NCBI GenBank assembly: GCA_017474385.1
Contig: JAFVHU010000155.1
Coordinates: 62,001-126,000, forward strand
DNA: 64,000 nt
Direction: 5' to 3'
Origin: Afipia sp.
GTDB taxonomy: Bacteria; Pseudomonadota; Alphaproteobacteria; Rhizobiales; Xanthobacteraceae
Positions 41,322 through 51,072 of the stretch are shown piece by piece. Under the pieces are notes generated by a model, which was not told the DNA's origin, did not search any database, and saw nothing but the letters and a program-made list of their open reading frames with translations. The position numbers and the translations under genes were made by a program. Each line of letters begins with the position of its first letter. The stretch's first letter is position 1.

Positions 41322-42098
41322 ATGTCGTCGACTTCCCCGAATTTCAAACGCATCGAGGTCGCGCCCGCCTATCAAAAGGTGGCTGACGCGATCGAGCGTG
41401 AGATCGTCAACGGCCGGATCAAGCCCGATGATCCGATCGGCACCGAGTCCGAGCTGGTTCAGCAATTCGGCGTCAATCGTTCGACGGTTCGCGAGGGGAT
41501 CAGGGTTCTCGAGGAAAGCGGATTGATCCGGCGGGATTCAAGCCGCCGCCTTTATGCGTGCCTGCCGCGTTACAACAAGCTGGCAAGCCGGTTGAGCCGC
41601 GCGCTTGTGCTGCACGAAGTCACGTTCCGGGAATTGTATGAGACCGCGATGATCCTCGAGGTTGCAGCCATCGAATATGCGGTGGACCACGCAACCGATG
41701 AGGACATCGCCGAGGTTGCACTCAATATCGAGAAGACCGAGCAGGCCGTTCACAATCCGGCAGCATTCGCCGAACTCGACGCCGAGTTTCATATCCTGAT
41801 TGCAAAAGCGTCACACAACCGGGTGCTGCAACTCGCGCGCGAACCGGCCGGTCTGCTGTTCTTTCCGACCACCGAAATGGTCGTGCGCAATGTTGCAGAA
41901 GGCATGCCGCGTCTCATCGCCGCACACCATCATCTGCTCGACGCGATCCGAAAGCGCGACAAGCAAGAGGGGATGATCTGGATGCGGCGGCATGTCGAAG
42001 ACTGGCGTCGCGGCTTCGAGCGGGCAGGCAACTCGCTCGATCGGCCTGTTGAGCGGATGTACATGGAACACGCGCTGATGGCGCAACAGAAACGATGA
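41322..42098 (+). CDS. GntR-family regulator with FCD domain (FadR subfamily)
   Basis: The 258-residue protein has an N-terminal winged helix (ESELVQQFGVNRSTVREGIRVLEESGLIRR, about 45-75) and a C-terminal all-helical FCD ligand domain. The metal-site residues are visible (AELDAEFHILI, AAHHHLLDAI, MRRHVEDW). Such regulators bind an organic acid or acyl-CoA and release DNA. Two TTGTCSGACAA sites lie upstream of the gene, and the Liv-type importer operon follows 130 bases later on the same strand, so it very likely controls that operon. The effector is unknown. Confidence 0.88.
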   Translation: MSSTSPNFKRIEVAPAYQKVADAIEREIVNGRIKPDDPIGTESELVQQFGVNRSTVREGIRVLEESGLIRRDSSRRLYACLPRYNKLASRLSRALVLHEVTFRELYETAMILEVAAIEYAVDHATDEDIAEVALNIEKTEQAVHNPAAFAELDAEFHILIAKASHNRVLQLAREPAGLLFFPTTEMVVRNVAEGMPRLIAAHHHLLDAIRKRDKQEGMIWMRRHVEDWRRGFERAGNSLDRPVERMYMEHALMAQQKR

Positions 42099-42228
42099 GG
42101 ACAGTGGCTTAAAACAATTCGCCACAAGAGCGCTGAATGCGCCGGGCAATAAAAGGGGAGGTTGTGGTGACAGGGTTGGGGAATCCGGTGCGTCCGGATA
42201 TCGATGGGTTGATCGCGTGGTGCGCGGC

Positions 42229-43068
42229 ATGACGATGCGGGATCGTGATCCACTGTCGTCGGCCGAGCTGAACGTCAGCAATCTGTCATTGGCTTTCGGC
42301 GGCCTGAAGGCGCTGACGAATGTTTCGTTTTCAGTCGCGCCGGGATCGATCACGGCGGTGATCGGGCCGAACGGCGCGGGCAAGACATCCCTGTTCAATT
42401 GCATCTCGGGCTTCTACAGACCGTCCACCGGCATCATTGCATTCGGCGGCGAGGACATCAGCAAGCTGCATCCGCCGGCGCGGGCCAAGCTTGGCCTGGC
42501 GCGTACGTTCCAGAACATTGCGCTGTTTCGCGGCATGACCGTGCTCGACAACATCAAGCTCGGCCGCCACGCCCACATGGAGACGAATGTATTCGACGCG
42601 CTCTGGTATTTCGGCCGGGCGAGGCGCGAAGAACTTGAACTGCGCTCCGAGATCGAGCGGCGGGTTCTCGACTTCCTTGAAATGGAACATATCCGCGATC
42701 AGCCGGTCGCTTCGTTGTCCTACGGCCTGCGCAAGCGCGTCGAACTGGCGCGCGCGCTCGCCATGCGTCCGCGCATCCTGATGCTCGATGAGCCGGTCGC
42801 AGGCATGAACCGCGAAGAGACCGAGGATATGGCCCGCTTCATTCTCGACGTGAAGGAGGAGTGGGGCGTCACCATCCTGATGGTCGAGCACGACATGGGC
42901 TTGGTCATGGATATTTCGGACCATGTCGTGGTGCTGAATTTCGGACAGGTGATCGCGGCCGGCAAGCCGGCGGAGATCCAGAACAACCCCGATGTCATCT
43001 CCGCCTATCTGGGGTCGGGCGATGTCGGCGAACTGTCGCGGCGCATCGCGGGCGAGAAGGCAGCGTGA
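42229..43068 (+). CDS. livG: Liv-type ABC importer ATP-binding protein (LivG)
   Basis: This ATPase of about 279 residues has Walker A GPNGAGKTS (about 46-54), the LivG-specific Q/aromatic region GLARTFQNIALF, a signature variant LSYGLRKRVELARAL, Walker B LMLDEPVAG and the switch His (VEHDMG). ATG 42229 or 42235 could be used, and GTG 42217 is upstream in frame. None has a strong ribosome binding site. The gene product pairs with LivF (46190). The stop overlaps the livH start (TGATG). Confidence 0.9.
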   Translation: MTMRDRDPLSSAELNVSNLSLAFGGLKALTNVSFSVAPGSITAVIGPNGAGKTSLFNCISGFYRPSTGIIAFGGEDISKLHPPARAKLGLARTFQNIALFRGMTVLDNIKLGRHAHMETNVFDALWYFGRARREELELRSEIERRVLDFLEMEHIRDQPVASLSYGLRKRVELARALAMRPRILMLDEPVAGMNREETEDMARFILDVKEEWGVTILMVEHDMGLVMDISDHVVVLNFGQVIAAGKPAEIQNNPDVISAYLGSGDVGELSRRIAGEKAA

Positions 43069-43946
43069 TGGATTGGCTCTTTCTCACCGAGATCGTGCTG
43101 TCGGGCCTCGGATCTGGCGCATTGCTGGCGCTGACCGGCATCGCCTTCGTGCTGATCTACAAAGCGACAAAAGTGTTGAATCTCGCGGTCGGCGAAATGC
43201 TGATGCTGTGCGCGTATTTCTTCTTCGGGCTGACAGCCGCGTTCGCGCTGCCGGTCTGGCTCGCGATTATCCTGACGGTGATCGGCGGCGGCATTCTCGG
43301 CGGCGTCATCGAGCGTATTCTGATCCGGCCGATGCTCGGCGAGAGTCCGATCTCGGTGTTCATGGTGACGGTCGGCCTGAGCTCCGTTCTGATCGGATTC
43401 GTCGAATTCGTCTGGGGAAGCGATCCCGCAACGCTGCCGAATTTCCTTCCATCGAAGCCCGTGTTTATCGGCAGTGCGTACGTCTCGCCAAAAATCGCTG
43501 TCAGTTTCGCCGTGGCGACGGTTCTGATTGCTGCCTTCCTGCTGGTCTTCCGGACATGGCGTGGCGGCGTTGCGCTGCGCGCCACCGCCACCGATCAGGG
43601 CGCCGCATTTTCCTGCGGCATCAATGTCCCGGCTGTGTTCTCCGTCTCGTGGATCGTCGCGGGCATGGCGGCCGCGGGGTCCGGCATTCTGATCGGTTCG
43701 ATCGGTGGCATCTCGCCGACCATGGGGGTGTTCGGCCTGTCGGTGCTGGTCGCCGTCATTGTCGGCGGTCTGGACTCGATTGCCGGCGCGCTTGTTGCGG
43801 GTCTGGCGATCGGCGTTGTCGAGGCGCTGGTCGGCACTTATCTGGGCGGCGAGTTCAAGCTGCTCGTCACTTTCATCATTCTTGTGGTTGCGCTCATGAT
43901 CCGTCCATACGGATTGTTCGGCACCGTTGAAATCGAGCGACTCTGA
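43068..43946 (+). CDS. livH: Liv-type ABC importer permease (LivH)
   Basis: This 292-residue permease has about eight helices and the LivH family features: SGLGSGALLALTGIAFVLIYKATKVLNLAVGEMLML near the start and GGLDSIAGALVAGLAIGVVEALVG near the end (coupling helix region). Start ATG overlaps the livG stop (TGATG), and its stop overlaps the livM start in the same way. In related organisms such permeases import branched amino acids, aromatic acids or amides. Confidence 0.92.
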   Translation: MDWLFLTEIVLSGLGSGALLALTGIAFVLIYKATKVLNLAVGEMLMLCAYFFFGLTAAFALPVWLAIILTVIGGGILGGVIERILIRPMLGESPISVFMVTVGLSSVLIGFVEFVWGSDPATLPNFLPSKPVFIGSAYVSPKIAVSFAVATVLIAAFLLVFRTWRGGVALRATATDQGAAFSCGINVPAVFSVSWIVAGMAAAGSGILIGSIGGISPTMGVFGLSVLVAVIVGGLDSIAGALVAGLAIGVVEALVGTYLGGEFKLLVTFIILVVALMIRPYGLFGTVEIERL

Positions 43947-44986
43947 TGCGTATCGGCGCCGTCCATCAAACCTACGCACAGGCAGAAGCGCTGTTCGACA
44001 CCAGCGTGCAGCGGTTCATGCTGCTGGTGCTGTTCGCGGGGCTGGTGCTGTTTCCGTTCTTCGCCGATCAGTACTGGATCTATCTGGCCTGTCTTGTCCT
44101 GATCCATATCGTCAGCACGACCGGGCTCAACATTCTCACCGGCTATACCGGTCTCGTCAGTCTTGGTCAGGCGGCCTTCATGTCGGTCGGCGCCTACACC
44201 GTCGCCATTCTGGAAATACGCGTCGGCACGCCGTTCATCATCAATCTCATCGTCGCGGGATTTGTAGCGGCAGGCGTCGGCATGGTTGTCGGCATTCCGA
44301 GCTTGCGCGTGAAGGGGCTTTACCTCGCGATCGCCACCATCGCAGCATCCTTTATCCTGCACTTCCTGTTCGCCAACGGGCCTGCCATTCTCGGCGGAAC
44401 GCAGGGGCTCAACATGCCGCCGGCGCGGCTGTTCGGGTACGACCTCGCGCGTCCGTTCCAGTTGTACTGGTTGTTCATGCCGCTCACGGCGCTGTCGGTC
44501 CTCGCGGCCGCCAACCTGTTCCGGACCCGCATCGGCCGCGCCTTCATCGCGATCCGCGACCGCGATATTTCCGCGGAAGTGCTGGGCATTCCGCTGCTGA
44601 AGTACAAGCTGCTCTCGTTTGCGCTGTCGTCGTTCTATGCGGGCGTCGCCGGCGGGATGTGGGCGTACTTCTTCCGCGTCGTCACGCCGGAAAGCTTCCC
44701 GCTGATCTATTCGGTGTTTTTCCTCGCCGCCGTGATCGTCGGCGGGATGGGCACCATTCTCGGTGCGATCCTCGGCGCGATCTTCATGACCATGGTGCCG
44801 GAATTCCTGAAGATCGCGGTTTCCTACATGACCTTCATTCCGAATGCGGTGGCGCAACTGTCACCGATCCGGACAATCGTTTTCGGCTTGCTCATCATCG
44901 GGTTCCTGCTGTTCGAGCCGCAGGGCCTTGCCGAAATCTGGCGTCGCGTGCGGCGCTTCTTCCATCTGTGGCCGTTCAAAAAGTAA
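43946..44986 (+). CDS. livM: Liv-type ABC importer permease (LivM)
   Basis: This 346-residue permease has about ten helices. LivM signatures are NILTGYTGLVSLGQAAFMSVGAYT near 64-87 and FIAIRDRDISAEVLGIPLLKYK in the coupling loop near 195-215. GGMGTILGAILGAIF follows near 267. The C-terminus is basic (FHLWPFKK). It overlaps livH by one base pair of start/stop. It forms the second half of the translocation pore. Confidence 0.92.
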   Translation: MRIGAVHQTYAQAEALFDTSVQRFMLLVLFAGLVLFPFFADQYWIYLACLVLIHIVSTTGLNILTGYTGLVSLGQAAFMSVGAYTVAILEIRVGTPFIINLIVAGFVAAGVGMVVGIPSLRVKGLYLAIATIAASFILHFLFANGPAILGGTQGLNMPPARLFGYDLARPFQLYWLFMPLTALSVLAAANLFRTRIGRAFIAIRDRDISAEVLGIPLLKYKLLSFALSSFYAGVAGGMWAYFFRVVTPESFPLIYSVFFLAAVIVGGMGTILGAILGAIFMTMVPEFLKIAVSYMTFIPNAVAQLSPIRTIVFGLLIIGFLLFEPQGLAEIWRRVRRFFHLWPFKK

Positions 44987-45005
44987 TATGCAGGGAGAAA
45001 CAACA

Positions 45006-46184
45006 ATGAGTATCTTTCCAACGCGGCGGAAGCTGCTGTCGTACGCAGCCGCCGGCTGTCTCGCTCTCGGAATCCAGACATCGGCGCGCGCCGCCGATGA
45101 CATCGTGATCGGTGCATCGATGCCGATGACCGGCGTGTTCGCCTTCGCAGGCATCGCACTGAACAACGCGTTCCAGGATTACGTCAAGATCGTGAACGAT
45201 GCCGGCGGCATCAATGGCCGCAAGGTCAAGTATGTCGCGGAAGACACCGGCTACAAGGTCGATAACTCAGTGGCGGTGTTCAACCGCATCACCAGTCAGG
45301 AGAAGGTGAGCCTCTATTACGGAGACTCCACGGCGTTCTCCAAGACCATCAACGCCGAGCTCAATCGCCGCGGCGATATCATGCTGGCGGGAGCATCCTT
45401 CGCGACGGAACTGAACGACCCGAAGAACTTCCCAAATCAGTTTATCGCCGGTCCGGATTACTCGGAAATGATCGGCATTCTGCTGGAGTACATCGCCAAG
45501 ACGAAGCCGGGCGCCAAGATCGCTCTGGTCAACTCCGATACCGAATTCGGACGCGATCCGATTGCGCCGACCGAGAAGCGGGCAGCAGAGCTTGGCCTCA
45601 AGGTGGTTGAGAAAATCGCCACGCCGCCGACCAGCGTCGACGTCTCCACCGAAGTTCTCAAGCTGCGCCGCGCCGATCCCGATTACACGATCTTCCACGG
45701 CTACATTCTGGCGCCGCTGCCGGAATTCATGACCCAGGCGAAGCAGCTCGGCCTCAAGACCAAGTTCATGGGCACGTTCTGGTCGATGGACAATGCCATC
45801 TGGGCGAAGTCTGCCGATGTCGCCGATGGTTTCATGGGCGTGATGCCGTACCGCTACTATTTCGACACGGAAGGCAAATCGCCGATGCTGGAGAAGATCC
45901 GGCAGATCCGTCCGGAGTATCAGTCGACCGGCTACATGCAGGGTTTCCTGACCGCGATGCTCATGACCGAAGCCGCCAAACGCACGCTTGACGCCAAGAA
46001 GGAACTCACCGCGGCCAACATGAAGGCTTCGCTGAATTCGATCAAGGATTTCGACACCGGCGGCATCATCGGCGTGCCGATCTCGATTCCCGGCAACACC
46101 GTTCCTGTCGGCCGCGTCTATCAATATGACGGCGCGAACAAGACCATGAAGCCGGTATCCGACTGGATCAAGATCGCGAAGTAA
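45006..46184 (+). CDS. Liv-type ABC importer substrate-binding protein
   Basis: This 392-residue periplasmic binding protein has a signal with a twin-arginine-like start (PTRRKLLSYAAAGCLALG) and cleavage near SARA-A. The mature part is a peripla_BP_6 fold: IVIGASMPMTGVFAFAGIALNNAF, LYYGDSTAFSKTINAELNRRGD and TEFGRDPIAPTEK. The paralog group includes binders of aromatic or hydroxy-acid substrates besides branched amino acids; the ligand here is not clear. A strong ribosome binding site (CAGGGAGAAACAACA) precedes ATG 45006. Confidence 0.88.
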   Translation: MSIFPTRRKLLSYAAAGCLALGIQTSARAADDIVIGASMPMTGVFAFAGIALNNAFQDYVKIVNDAGGINGRKVKYVAEDTGYKVDNSVAVFNRITSQEKVSLYYGDSTAFSKTINAELNRRGDIMLAGASFATELNDPKNFPNQFIAGPDYSEMIGILLEYIAKTKPGAKIALVNSDTEFGRDPIAPTEKRAAELGLKVVEKIATPPTSVDVSTEVLKLRRADPDYTIFHGYILAPLPEFMTQAKQLGLKTKFMGTFWSMDNAIWAKSADVADGFMGVMPYRYYFDTEGKSPMLEKIRQIRPEYQSTGYMQGFLTAMLMTEAAKRTLDAKKELTAANMKASLNSIKDFDTGGIIGVPISIPGNTVPVGRVYQYDGANKTMKPVSDWIKIAK

Positions 46185-46189
46185 CGACA

Positions 46190-47002
46190 ATGACCGCGGA
46201 AGCACTTCTCTCAGTCAATAACATCGAGGTCGTCTATAACAAGACGGTCCAGGTGCTCCGCGGCCTGTCGCTGAAAGTCGACAAGGGAGCGGTGGTCGCG
46301 TTGCTTGGCTCGAACGGCGCCGGCAAATCGACCACGCTCAAGGCCGTCTCCAATCTTCTCGAACTGGAAGACGGCAAGGTCACGACCGGCGAAATCCTGT
46401 TCAAGGGCGACGCCATCTCACGCTTCGCTCCGCATCAACTGGTGCGGAGCGGCCTTTTCCATGTGATGGAGGGACGCAGGATTTTTGAAGACCTGACGGT
46501 CGAGGAAAATCTCACTGCTGCGACCTACGCAATGACGGGCCGGGCAGGCGGCAAGACGCCGTTCGATCTCGTCTACACTTACTTCCCGCGCCTGTTCGAG
46601 CGGCGCACGGGACGTGCCGGATATCTGTCAGGAGGCGAGCAGCAAATGCTGGCAATCGGGCGCGCGCTGATCGCGCAGCCCGAACTGATGCTGCTGGATG
46701 AGCCGTCGCTGGGCCTGTCACCGAAACTGGTGGAAGAGATTTTCACTATTATTGCCCGCATCAACCGCGAGCAGGGCGTCTCGATGCTGCTGGTGGAGCA
46801 GAACGCGGCGGTCGCCTTCGCGGTCTCGACCTATGGATACATCATGGAGTCGGGAAAGATCGTGACCGACGGGCCGACAGAACAATTGATCCGCGATCAG
46901 GATGTCCGCGAATTCTATCTGGGCGTCGGCGCGGCCAATGCTGAGACAAAAGGCTTTCGCGGCATCAAGCACTACAAGCGCCGCAAGCGCTGGCTGTCCT
47001 GA
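46190..47002 (+). CDS. livF: Liv-type ABC importer ATP-binding protein (LivF)
   Basis: This 270-residue ATPase has Walker A GSNGAGKSTT, HVMEGRRIFEDLTVEENL (LivF Q-loop region), signature YLSGGEQQMLAIGRAL, Walker B LMLLDEPSLGLSP and VEQNAAVAF. The C-terminal tail (GIKHYKRRKRWLS) is basic. It lies 5 bases after the binding protein gene and 21 before the CoA ligase gene, so livG-H-M-binding protein-livF-ligase is one operon. Confidence 0.9.
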   Translation: MTAEALLSVNNIEVVYNKTVQVLRGLSLKVDKGAVVALLGSNGAGKSTTLKAVSNLLELEDGKVTTGEILFKGDAISRFAPHQLVRSGLFHVMEGRRIFEDLTVEENLTAATYAMTGRAGGKTPFDLVYTYFPRLFERRTGRAGYLSGGEQQMLAIGRALIAQPELMLLDEPSLGLSPKLVEEIFTIIARINREQGVSMLLVEQNAAVAFAVSTYGYIMESGKIVTDGPTEQLIRDQDVREFYLGVGAANAETKGFRGIKHYKRRKRWLS

Positions 47003-47023
47003 TCGAGGCGATGTGAGGCGGGC

Positions 47024-48826
47024 ATGACCGACAGATTTCCCCAGATGACGTTGCCGCAGGCGCTGCGAGAGAACGCGCGCCGCCATCCCGATCGTGTCGC
47101 GATCCGGCAGAAGGAATACGGAATCTGGAATCCGTGTACCTGGAAGAACTATTATGCCCGTGCCTGCCATGTCGGACTCGGCTTTCGCGCGCTGGGGCTG
47201 AGCGCAGGCGGACACGTCGCCATTCTGTCCGAGAACCGGATCGAATGGGTTCTTGCGCAGCTCGGCGCGAATATTGTCGATGGCGTCGCCGTCGGCGTTT
47301 ATCCAACCAGCCCGGCCAACGAAGTCGCCTATGTGCTGGCGCATTCCGAATCCGAGATCATCGTGTGCGAGGATCAGGAACAGGTCGACAAGGTTCTGGA
47401 GCGGCGCGATGAGTTGCCGAAGCTGCGGAGCATCATTGTCCTCGAAACCAAGGGCCTCAGGGATTACCCGCCGGATCAGGTCATGTCGTTCGAGGCCCTC
47501 GAAGCGCTCGGCGTCGAGTTCGAGGCAAGCCATGCCGGACTCACCGACGGCACCGTGGACCGGCAGCAGCTCTCGCAGATCGGACTGGTGATCTACACCT
47601 CCGGCTCGACAGGGAAGCACAAGGGCGCGATGCTCAGCTACAAGAACATCCGCGCGCAGGCGATCGCGTCGGCGGACCGGCTGAATCTCGATGCCTCGGA
47701 AAGTCTTCTGTCCTATCTGCCGCTGTGCCACGTTGCGGAGCAAATGACGACGGTGATGGTGCCGGTTTATCTGGGCTCACTGGTCAACTTCGGGGAATCG
47801 ATCCGAACCGTGCAGGAGGACCTCCGGGAGGTCGCACCGAGCATGTTTCTCGGCGTGCCGCGCATCTGGGAAAAGCTTCATTCGGCGATCCACATCAAGT
47901 TGCTCGAGGCAGGGCGCATTCGCCGCGCACTCTTCAACCGGGCTTATGCCGCATGTGAGCCGTTTGCCGAGAAGAGCGCCGACAGCCGCACACTCTCGGA
48001 ACGCGTCACGTTCACGGTTTGCTATTGGCTGATCTTTCGCGCCCTGCAGAATTTCATCGGGCTGCGGAAAACCCGTATCGCGATGACAGGTGCGGCGCCG
48101 ATTTCCGGCTCGATCGTTCATTTCTTTCGCACACTCGGCGTGCCGCTCATTGAAGTCTATGGGCTGACGGAAAGTTCGGGGATCGCCCTCGGACAGATGC
48201 TGTCCGACCGCCGTGTCGGAACGGTGGGGCCCGGCATCGCCCGCATGGAGGTGAAGCTCGGTGACTCAAACGAGCTTCTCATTCGCGGCGACACGGTGTT
48301 TGCGGGTTACTACCGCAACGAGGAAGCAACCAAGGCCGCAATCCGCGACGGCTGGCTGCACACCGGCGATGTCGCCGAATTTACGGATGGTCACTTCCGT
48401 ATCGTCGATCGTCTCAAGGACATCATGATCACGGCCGGCGGAAAGAACCTCAGCCCGTCCGAGATCGAGAACACCGTCAAGTCGAGTCCGTTCATCAAGG
48501 AATGCATCGTTATCGGCGAAGCCCGCAAATTCGTCTCGGCCTTGATTCAGATCGACTACGATCTCGCAGGGAAGTGGGCCGAAGAAGAAGGCATTGCCTA
48601 TACGAATTTCAAGAATCTGACCGAGAACGCAAGCTTGCGTGAATTGATTCAGTCCGAGATCGACAGCGCCAACGCGAAACTTGCGCAGGTCTCACAGATC
48701 CGGCGTTTCTACCTGCTCACCAAGGAACTGGACCACGACGATGACGAAGTCACGGCGACAATGAAGGTCCGCCGGGCAAACGTGCACAAAAAGTACGAGA
48801 CCGAGATCGAAAGCCTTTACCGATAG
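47024..48826 (+). CDS. Long-chain-type acyl-CoA synthetase (AMP-binding, FadD15-like)
   Basis: This 600-residue ligase activates a carboxylic acid to its CoA thioester with ATP. Motifs are IYTSGSTGKHKGAM (P-loop-like A3, near 191-204), YGLTESSG (A5), GWLHTGDVAEF and RLKDIMITAGGKNLSP (A8). The architecture resembles long-chain synthetases of the FadD15/AAE15 type, but the substrate of this operon-linked copy is probably what LivGHMF imports. The C-terminus (ATMKVRRANVHKKY) is the usual Lys-containing A10 region. Confidence 0.9.
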   Translation: MTDRFPQMTLPQALRENARRHPDRVAIRQKEYGIWNPCTWKNYYARACHVGLGFRALGLSAGGHVAILSENRIEWVLAQLGANIVDGVAVGVYPTSPANEVAYVLAHSESEIIVCEDQEQVDKVLERRDELPKLRSIIVLETKGLRDYPPDQVMSFEALEALGVEFEASHAGLTDGTVDRQQLSQIGLVIYTSGSTGKHKGAMLSYKNIRAQAIASADRLNLDASESLLSYLPLCHVAEQMTTVMVPVYLGSLVNFGESIRTVQEDLREVAPSMFLGVPRIWEKLHSAIHIKLLEAGRIRRALFNRAYAACEPFAEKSADSRTLSERVTFTVCYWLIFRALQNFIGLRKTRIAMTGAAPISGSIVHFFRTLGVPLIEVYGLTESSGIALGQMLSDRRVGTVGPGIARMEVKLGDSNELLIRGDTVFAGYYRNEEATKAAIRDGWLHTGDVAEFTDGHFRIVDRLKDIMITAGGKNLSPSEIENTVKSSPFIKECIVIGEARKFVSALIQIDYDLAGKWAEEEGIAYTNFKNLTENASLRELIQSEIDSANAKLAQVSQIRRFYLLTKELDHDDDEVTATMKVRRANVHKKYETEIESLYR

Positions 48827-48845
48827 AGGGCCGGCGCTCTGATCC

Positions 48846-49634
48846 TCAATCTGCTTGCTCAAACTCGCTTGGTGCCGGCCGCGCCGATTGTGAGATCGCG
48901 CTCAGATCGAATGCCTCTCCGCGCAACTGAGACAGGGATTCCAGCGCCCGGTCGCGATCTTCCTCAAGCAGCTTCCCGTGGCTCGCCGCCGCTGCCTCGG
49001 GGTCTCTCCGCTTGATGGACTCCAGTGTCGACATCATCAGATCGGTCGCCATCCGTCGCAGGTCGCGCGTCTGATAGTCGAGCGGCGATTTCCAGATCGT
49101 GGCCCAGACGGTCTGATTGGCGAGGTCGGTCAGGAGTTCGACCAGAAGTTCGTTGCCGGAGCCGCGCGCGACAGTCTTTACCGCGCGCGTCGTGACACGT
49201 GCGAATGCGATCGGATCACCGGTCTCGACCAACTCCTCCAATTCCGCGCAGCGCCGTGCAAGCGTCTCGACATAGCTCTCGATCGGTGCGGTCGCCATCG
49301 CGCGCACCGCCAGCATCGAAAGCGCCATGCGGACATTGAACAGATCGGCGATAGATTTCAACGACAGCGGTCGAACATAGGCGCCACGCCGCGGCAGCAG
49401 TTCGACGAGGCGCCGTCGTTCGAGAATGCGAATGGCCTCGCGGATCGGGCCGCGGCTGACACCGAAATCCCGCGCGAGATCAAGTTCGACCAGGCGGTCG
49501 CCGGCCTTGCGGCGGCCGGCAACGATCTCGGCGCCGAGCTCTTCGGCGACCTGATCCGGAATTGTTCTCGGCGCGAACTTTCTCTCGAGGTCGGTGTCGC
49601 TCGTTGCCTTCGGCTTCCGAAGAGGCTCGGCCAT
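48846..49634 (-). CDS. GntR-family regulator with FCD domain, second copy
   Basis: This 262-residue protein has an N-terminal extension of about 20 residues, a winged helix (LDLARDFGVSRGPIREAIRILERRRLVELL, about 47-77) and an FCD domain with RRDP and HGKLLEED. It faces away from the Dpp-type operon (394-base divergent gap). An 18-base palindrome at 49696-49713 lies in its promoter zone. It probably represses its own gene and the importer operon until a ligand arrives. Its stop lies 20 bases from that of the ligase gene. Confidence 0.87.
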   Translation of the reverse strand: MAEPLRKPKATSDTDLERKFAPRTIPDQVAEELGAEIVAGRRKAGDRLVELDLARDFGVSRGPIREAIRILERRRLVELLPRRGAYVRPLSLKSIADLFNVRMALSMLAVRAMATAPIESYVETLARRCAELEELVETGDPIAFARVTTRAVKTVARGSGNELLVELLTDLANQTVWATIWKSPLDYQTRDLRRMATDLMMSTLESIKRRDPEAAAASHGKLLEEDRDRALESLSQLRGEAFDLSAISQSARPAPSEFEQAD

Positions 49635-50028
49635 GGCATTTGCTCCTGGTCAGGCATTCGCAAATCGATGCCTTCCATCCGTTTTACCGTTAAAGTCAAT
49701 TGTTGACAATTGACAACTGATAACCTTTTATGAGCCGCACGTCACCCCGAAACGCGAGCAACCGCTCGTTTTGCGGGAAAAACGCCTTGCTCGAGCGCGG
49801 ATTCGACCGGTTTGAGCAAAACAAGAGCGGACGATCGCCATCCCCGGCAGCAAGACCGGGCAAGGGCAGCAAGGGAGCAGAGTGATGAAGGCGCCGCGCG
49901 CGACGTTAATCCTGCCTGATTTAGCGACAGGACGTTTTTGTCGTATTGACCGGCGCGCGTCGGCCGCCGCCGTGCCGCTGCTCTCGAAGTCTCGCTCGAT
50001 CCTGCCGTTCGCTTGACGTGACCGCGTG
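49635..50028. other. Divergent region upstream of the peptide-type importer operon
   Basis: 394 bases with the palindromic operator (49696-49713) and a plus-strand promoter-like pair (TTGACA 49704-49709, 17 bases, TTTTAT). A 43-codon frame at 49885-50016 has a good AAGGGAG site, but its product looks random, so no gene is called. Confidence 0.4.
49696..49713. promoter_or_regulatory. Palindromic operator between GntR and Dpp operon
   Basis: TCAATTGT-TG-ACAATTGA has perfect 8-bp arms. It overlaps TTGACA-like -35 boxes on both strands, so binding would block both divergent promoters. TTGT...ACAA is the FadR-type half-site order. Confidence 0.6.
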
Positions 50029-51072
50029 ATGGTCACCATGACGGACTTGTCCGCCCCCACTACGACGCGCCTGCAGGCTGTACCCGCGCAGCGGTTGCTC
50101 GACGTGCGCGGCCTTTCGCTGTCCTTCGTTACCGGCGACGGCGAGTTGCCGATCACCAAGAATGTGAACTTCTCGATCGCGCCGGGCGAGCGCGTCGGCA
50201 TTGTCGGCGAGAGCGGCTGTGGCAAGACGGTGACGGGGCTTTCGCTGCTTCGGCTGCTGCCACCGCAATCCGCGCGCGTGAAGGGCGAAATCCTGTTCGA
50301 GGGCGTCGATCTGGCGGGGCTCTCGCCGCGACGGATGCGAGCCGTGCGCGGCCGCGACATCGCGATGATCTTTCAGGAGCCGATGAGCGCGCTCGATCCG
50401 GTTTTTACCGTTGGCGATCAGATCAGCGAGGCTTATCGCGCGCACTTTCCGGTCAGCCGCGCGGAAGGGCGCGAACGCGCCATTGCCGCTCTTGCAGAAG
50501 TCGGCATTCCGGCGCCGGAGCGGCGCTGCGACGAATATCCGCACCAACTGTCCGGCGGTATGCGCCAGCGCGTGATGATCGCGATGGCGCTGATCTGCAA
50601 GCCGAAGCTATTGATCGCGGACGAGCCGACCACAGCGCTCGACGTCACGGTGCAGGCCCAGATCACCGATCTCCTGCGCTCGCTGAGCGAGCGGACCGGG
50701 ACGGCGCTCATTTTCATCACGCACGATCTCGGTGTGGTCGCCGAAATCTGCACCCGCATGATCACCATGTATGCAGGTGAAGTGGTGGAAGACGCGCCGG
50801 TCGATGACGCGCTGATGCGTCCGCGCCATCCCTATACGTCAGGGCTTCTGCGCTCGTTGCCCGGTCTCAGTCAGCGCCGCGGCGTGCTGCCGTCGATTCC
50901 AGGCCGCGTTCCGCCGCCGAACGGCATGCCTGCGGGTTGTCGTTTTCGTCCGCGCTGTAGTCATGCAGTCGCCGGCTGCGAGCGCGAACAGCCGATGATC
51001 GACGTCGAGCCCGGGCGCCGCGCGCGCTGCTGGCGCTCGCCCGATCTGATCTTGCCGGGAGCAGTGAATTGA
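50029..51072 (+). CDS. Peptide-type ABC importer ATP-binding protein (DppD/OppD-like)
   Basis: This ATPase of about 347 residues has Walker A GESGCGKT, the Q-loop with [17 protein letters not shown], signature [16 protein letters not shown], Walker [13 protein letters not shown] and [10 protein letters not shown]. The oligopeptide/dipeptide family ending [14 protein letters not shown] (iron-sulfur-like Cys cluster) is also present. GTG 50026, ATG 50029 and ATG 50038 are in frame. None has a strong ribosome binding site. The stop overlaps the next start (TGATG). Confidence 0.9.
   Translation: MVTMTDLSAPTTTRLQAVPAQRLLDVRGLSLSFVTGDGELPITKNVNFSIAPGERVGIVGESGCGKTVTGLSLLRLLPPQSARVKGEILFEGVDLAGLSPRRMRAVRGRDIAMIFQEPMSALDPVFTVGDQISEAYRAHFPVSRAEGRERAIAALAEVGIPAPERRCDEYPHQLSGGMRQRVMIAMALICKPKLLIADEPTTALDVTVQAQITDLLRSLSERTGTALIFITHDLGVVAEICTRMITMYAGEVVEDAPVDDALMRPRHPYTSGLLRSLPGLSQRRGVLPSIPGRVPPPNGMPAGCRFRPRCSHAVAGCEREQPMIDVEPGRRARCWRSPDLILPGAVN

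Noticed and set aside
42151..42228. Strong GGGGAGG site with a 14-codon GTG frame (42168-42212) ahead of livG, as a leader peptide
   Set aside because: The frame ends 16 bases before the livG ATG, has no regulatory codon run and no start/stop overlap, so coupling is not shown.
49885..50016. 43-codon ORF with a good AAGGGAG ribosome binding site
   Set aside because: The product looks random, without helix, strand or membrane pattern, and lies in a GC-rich regulatory gap.
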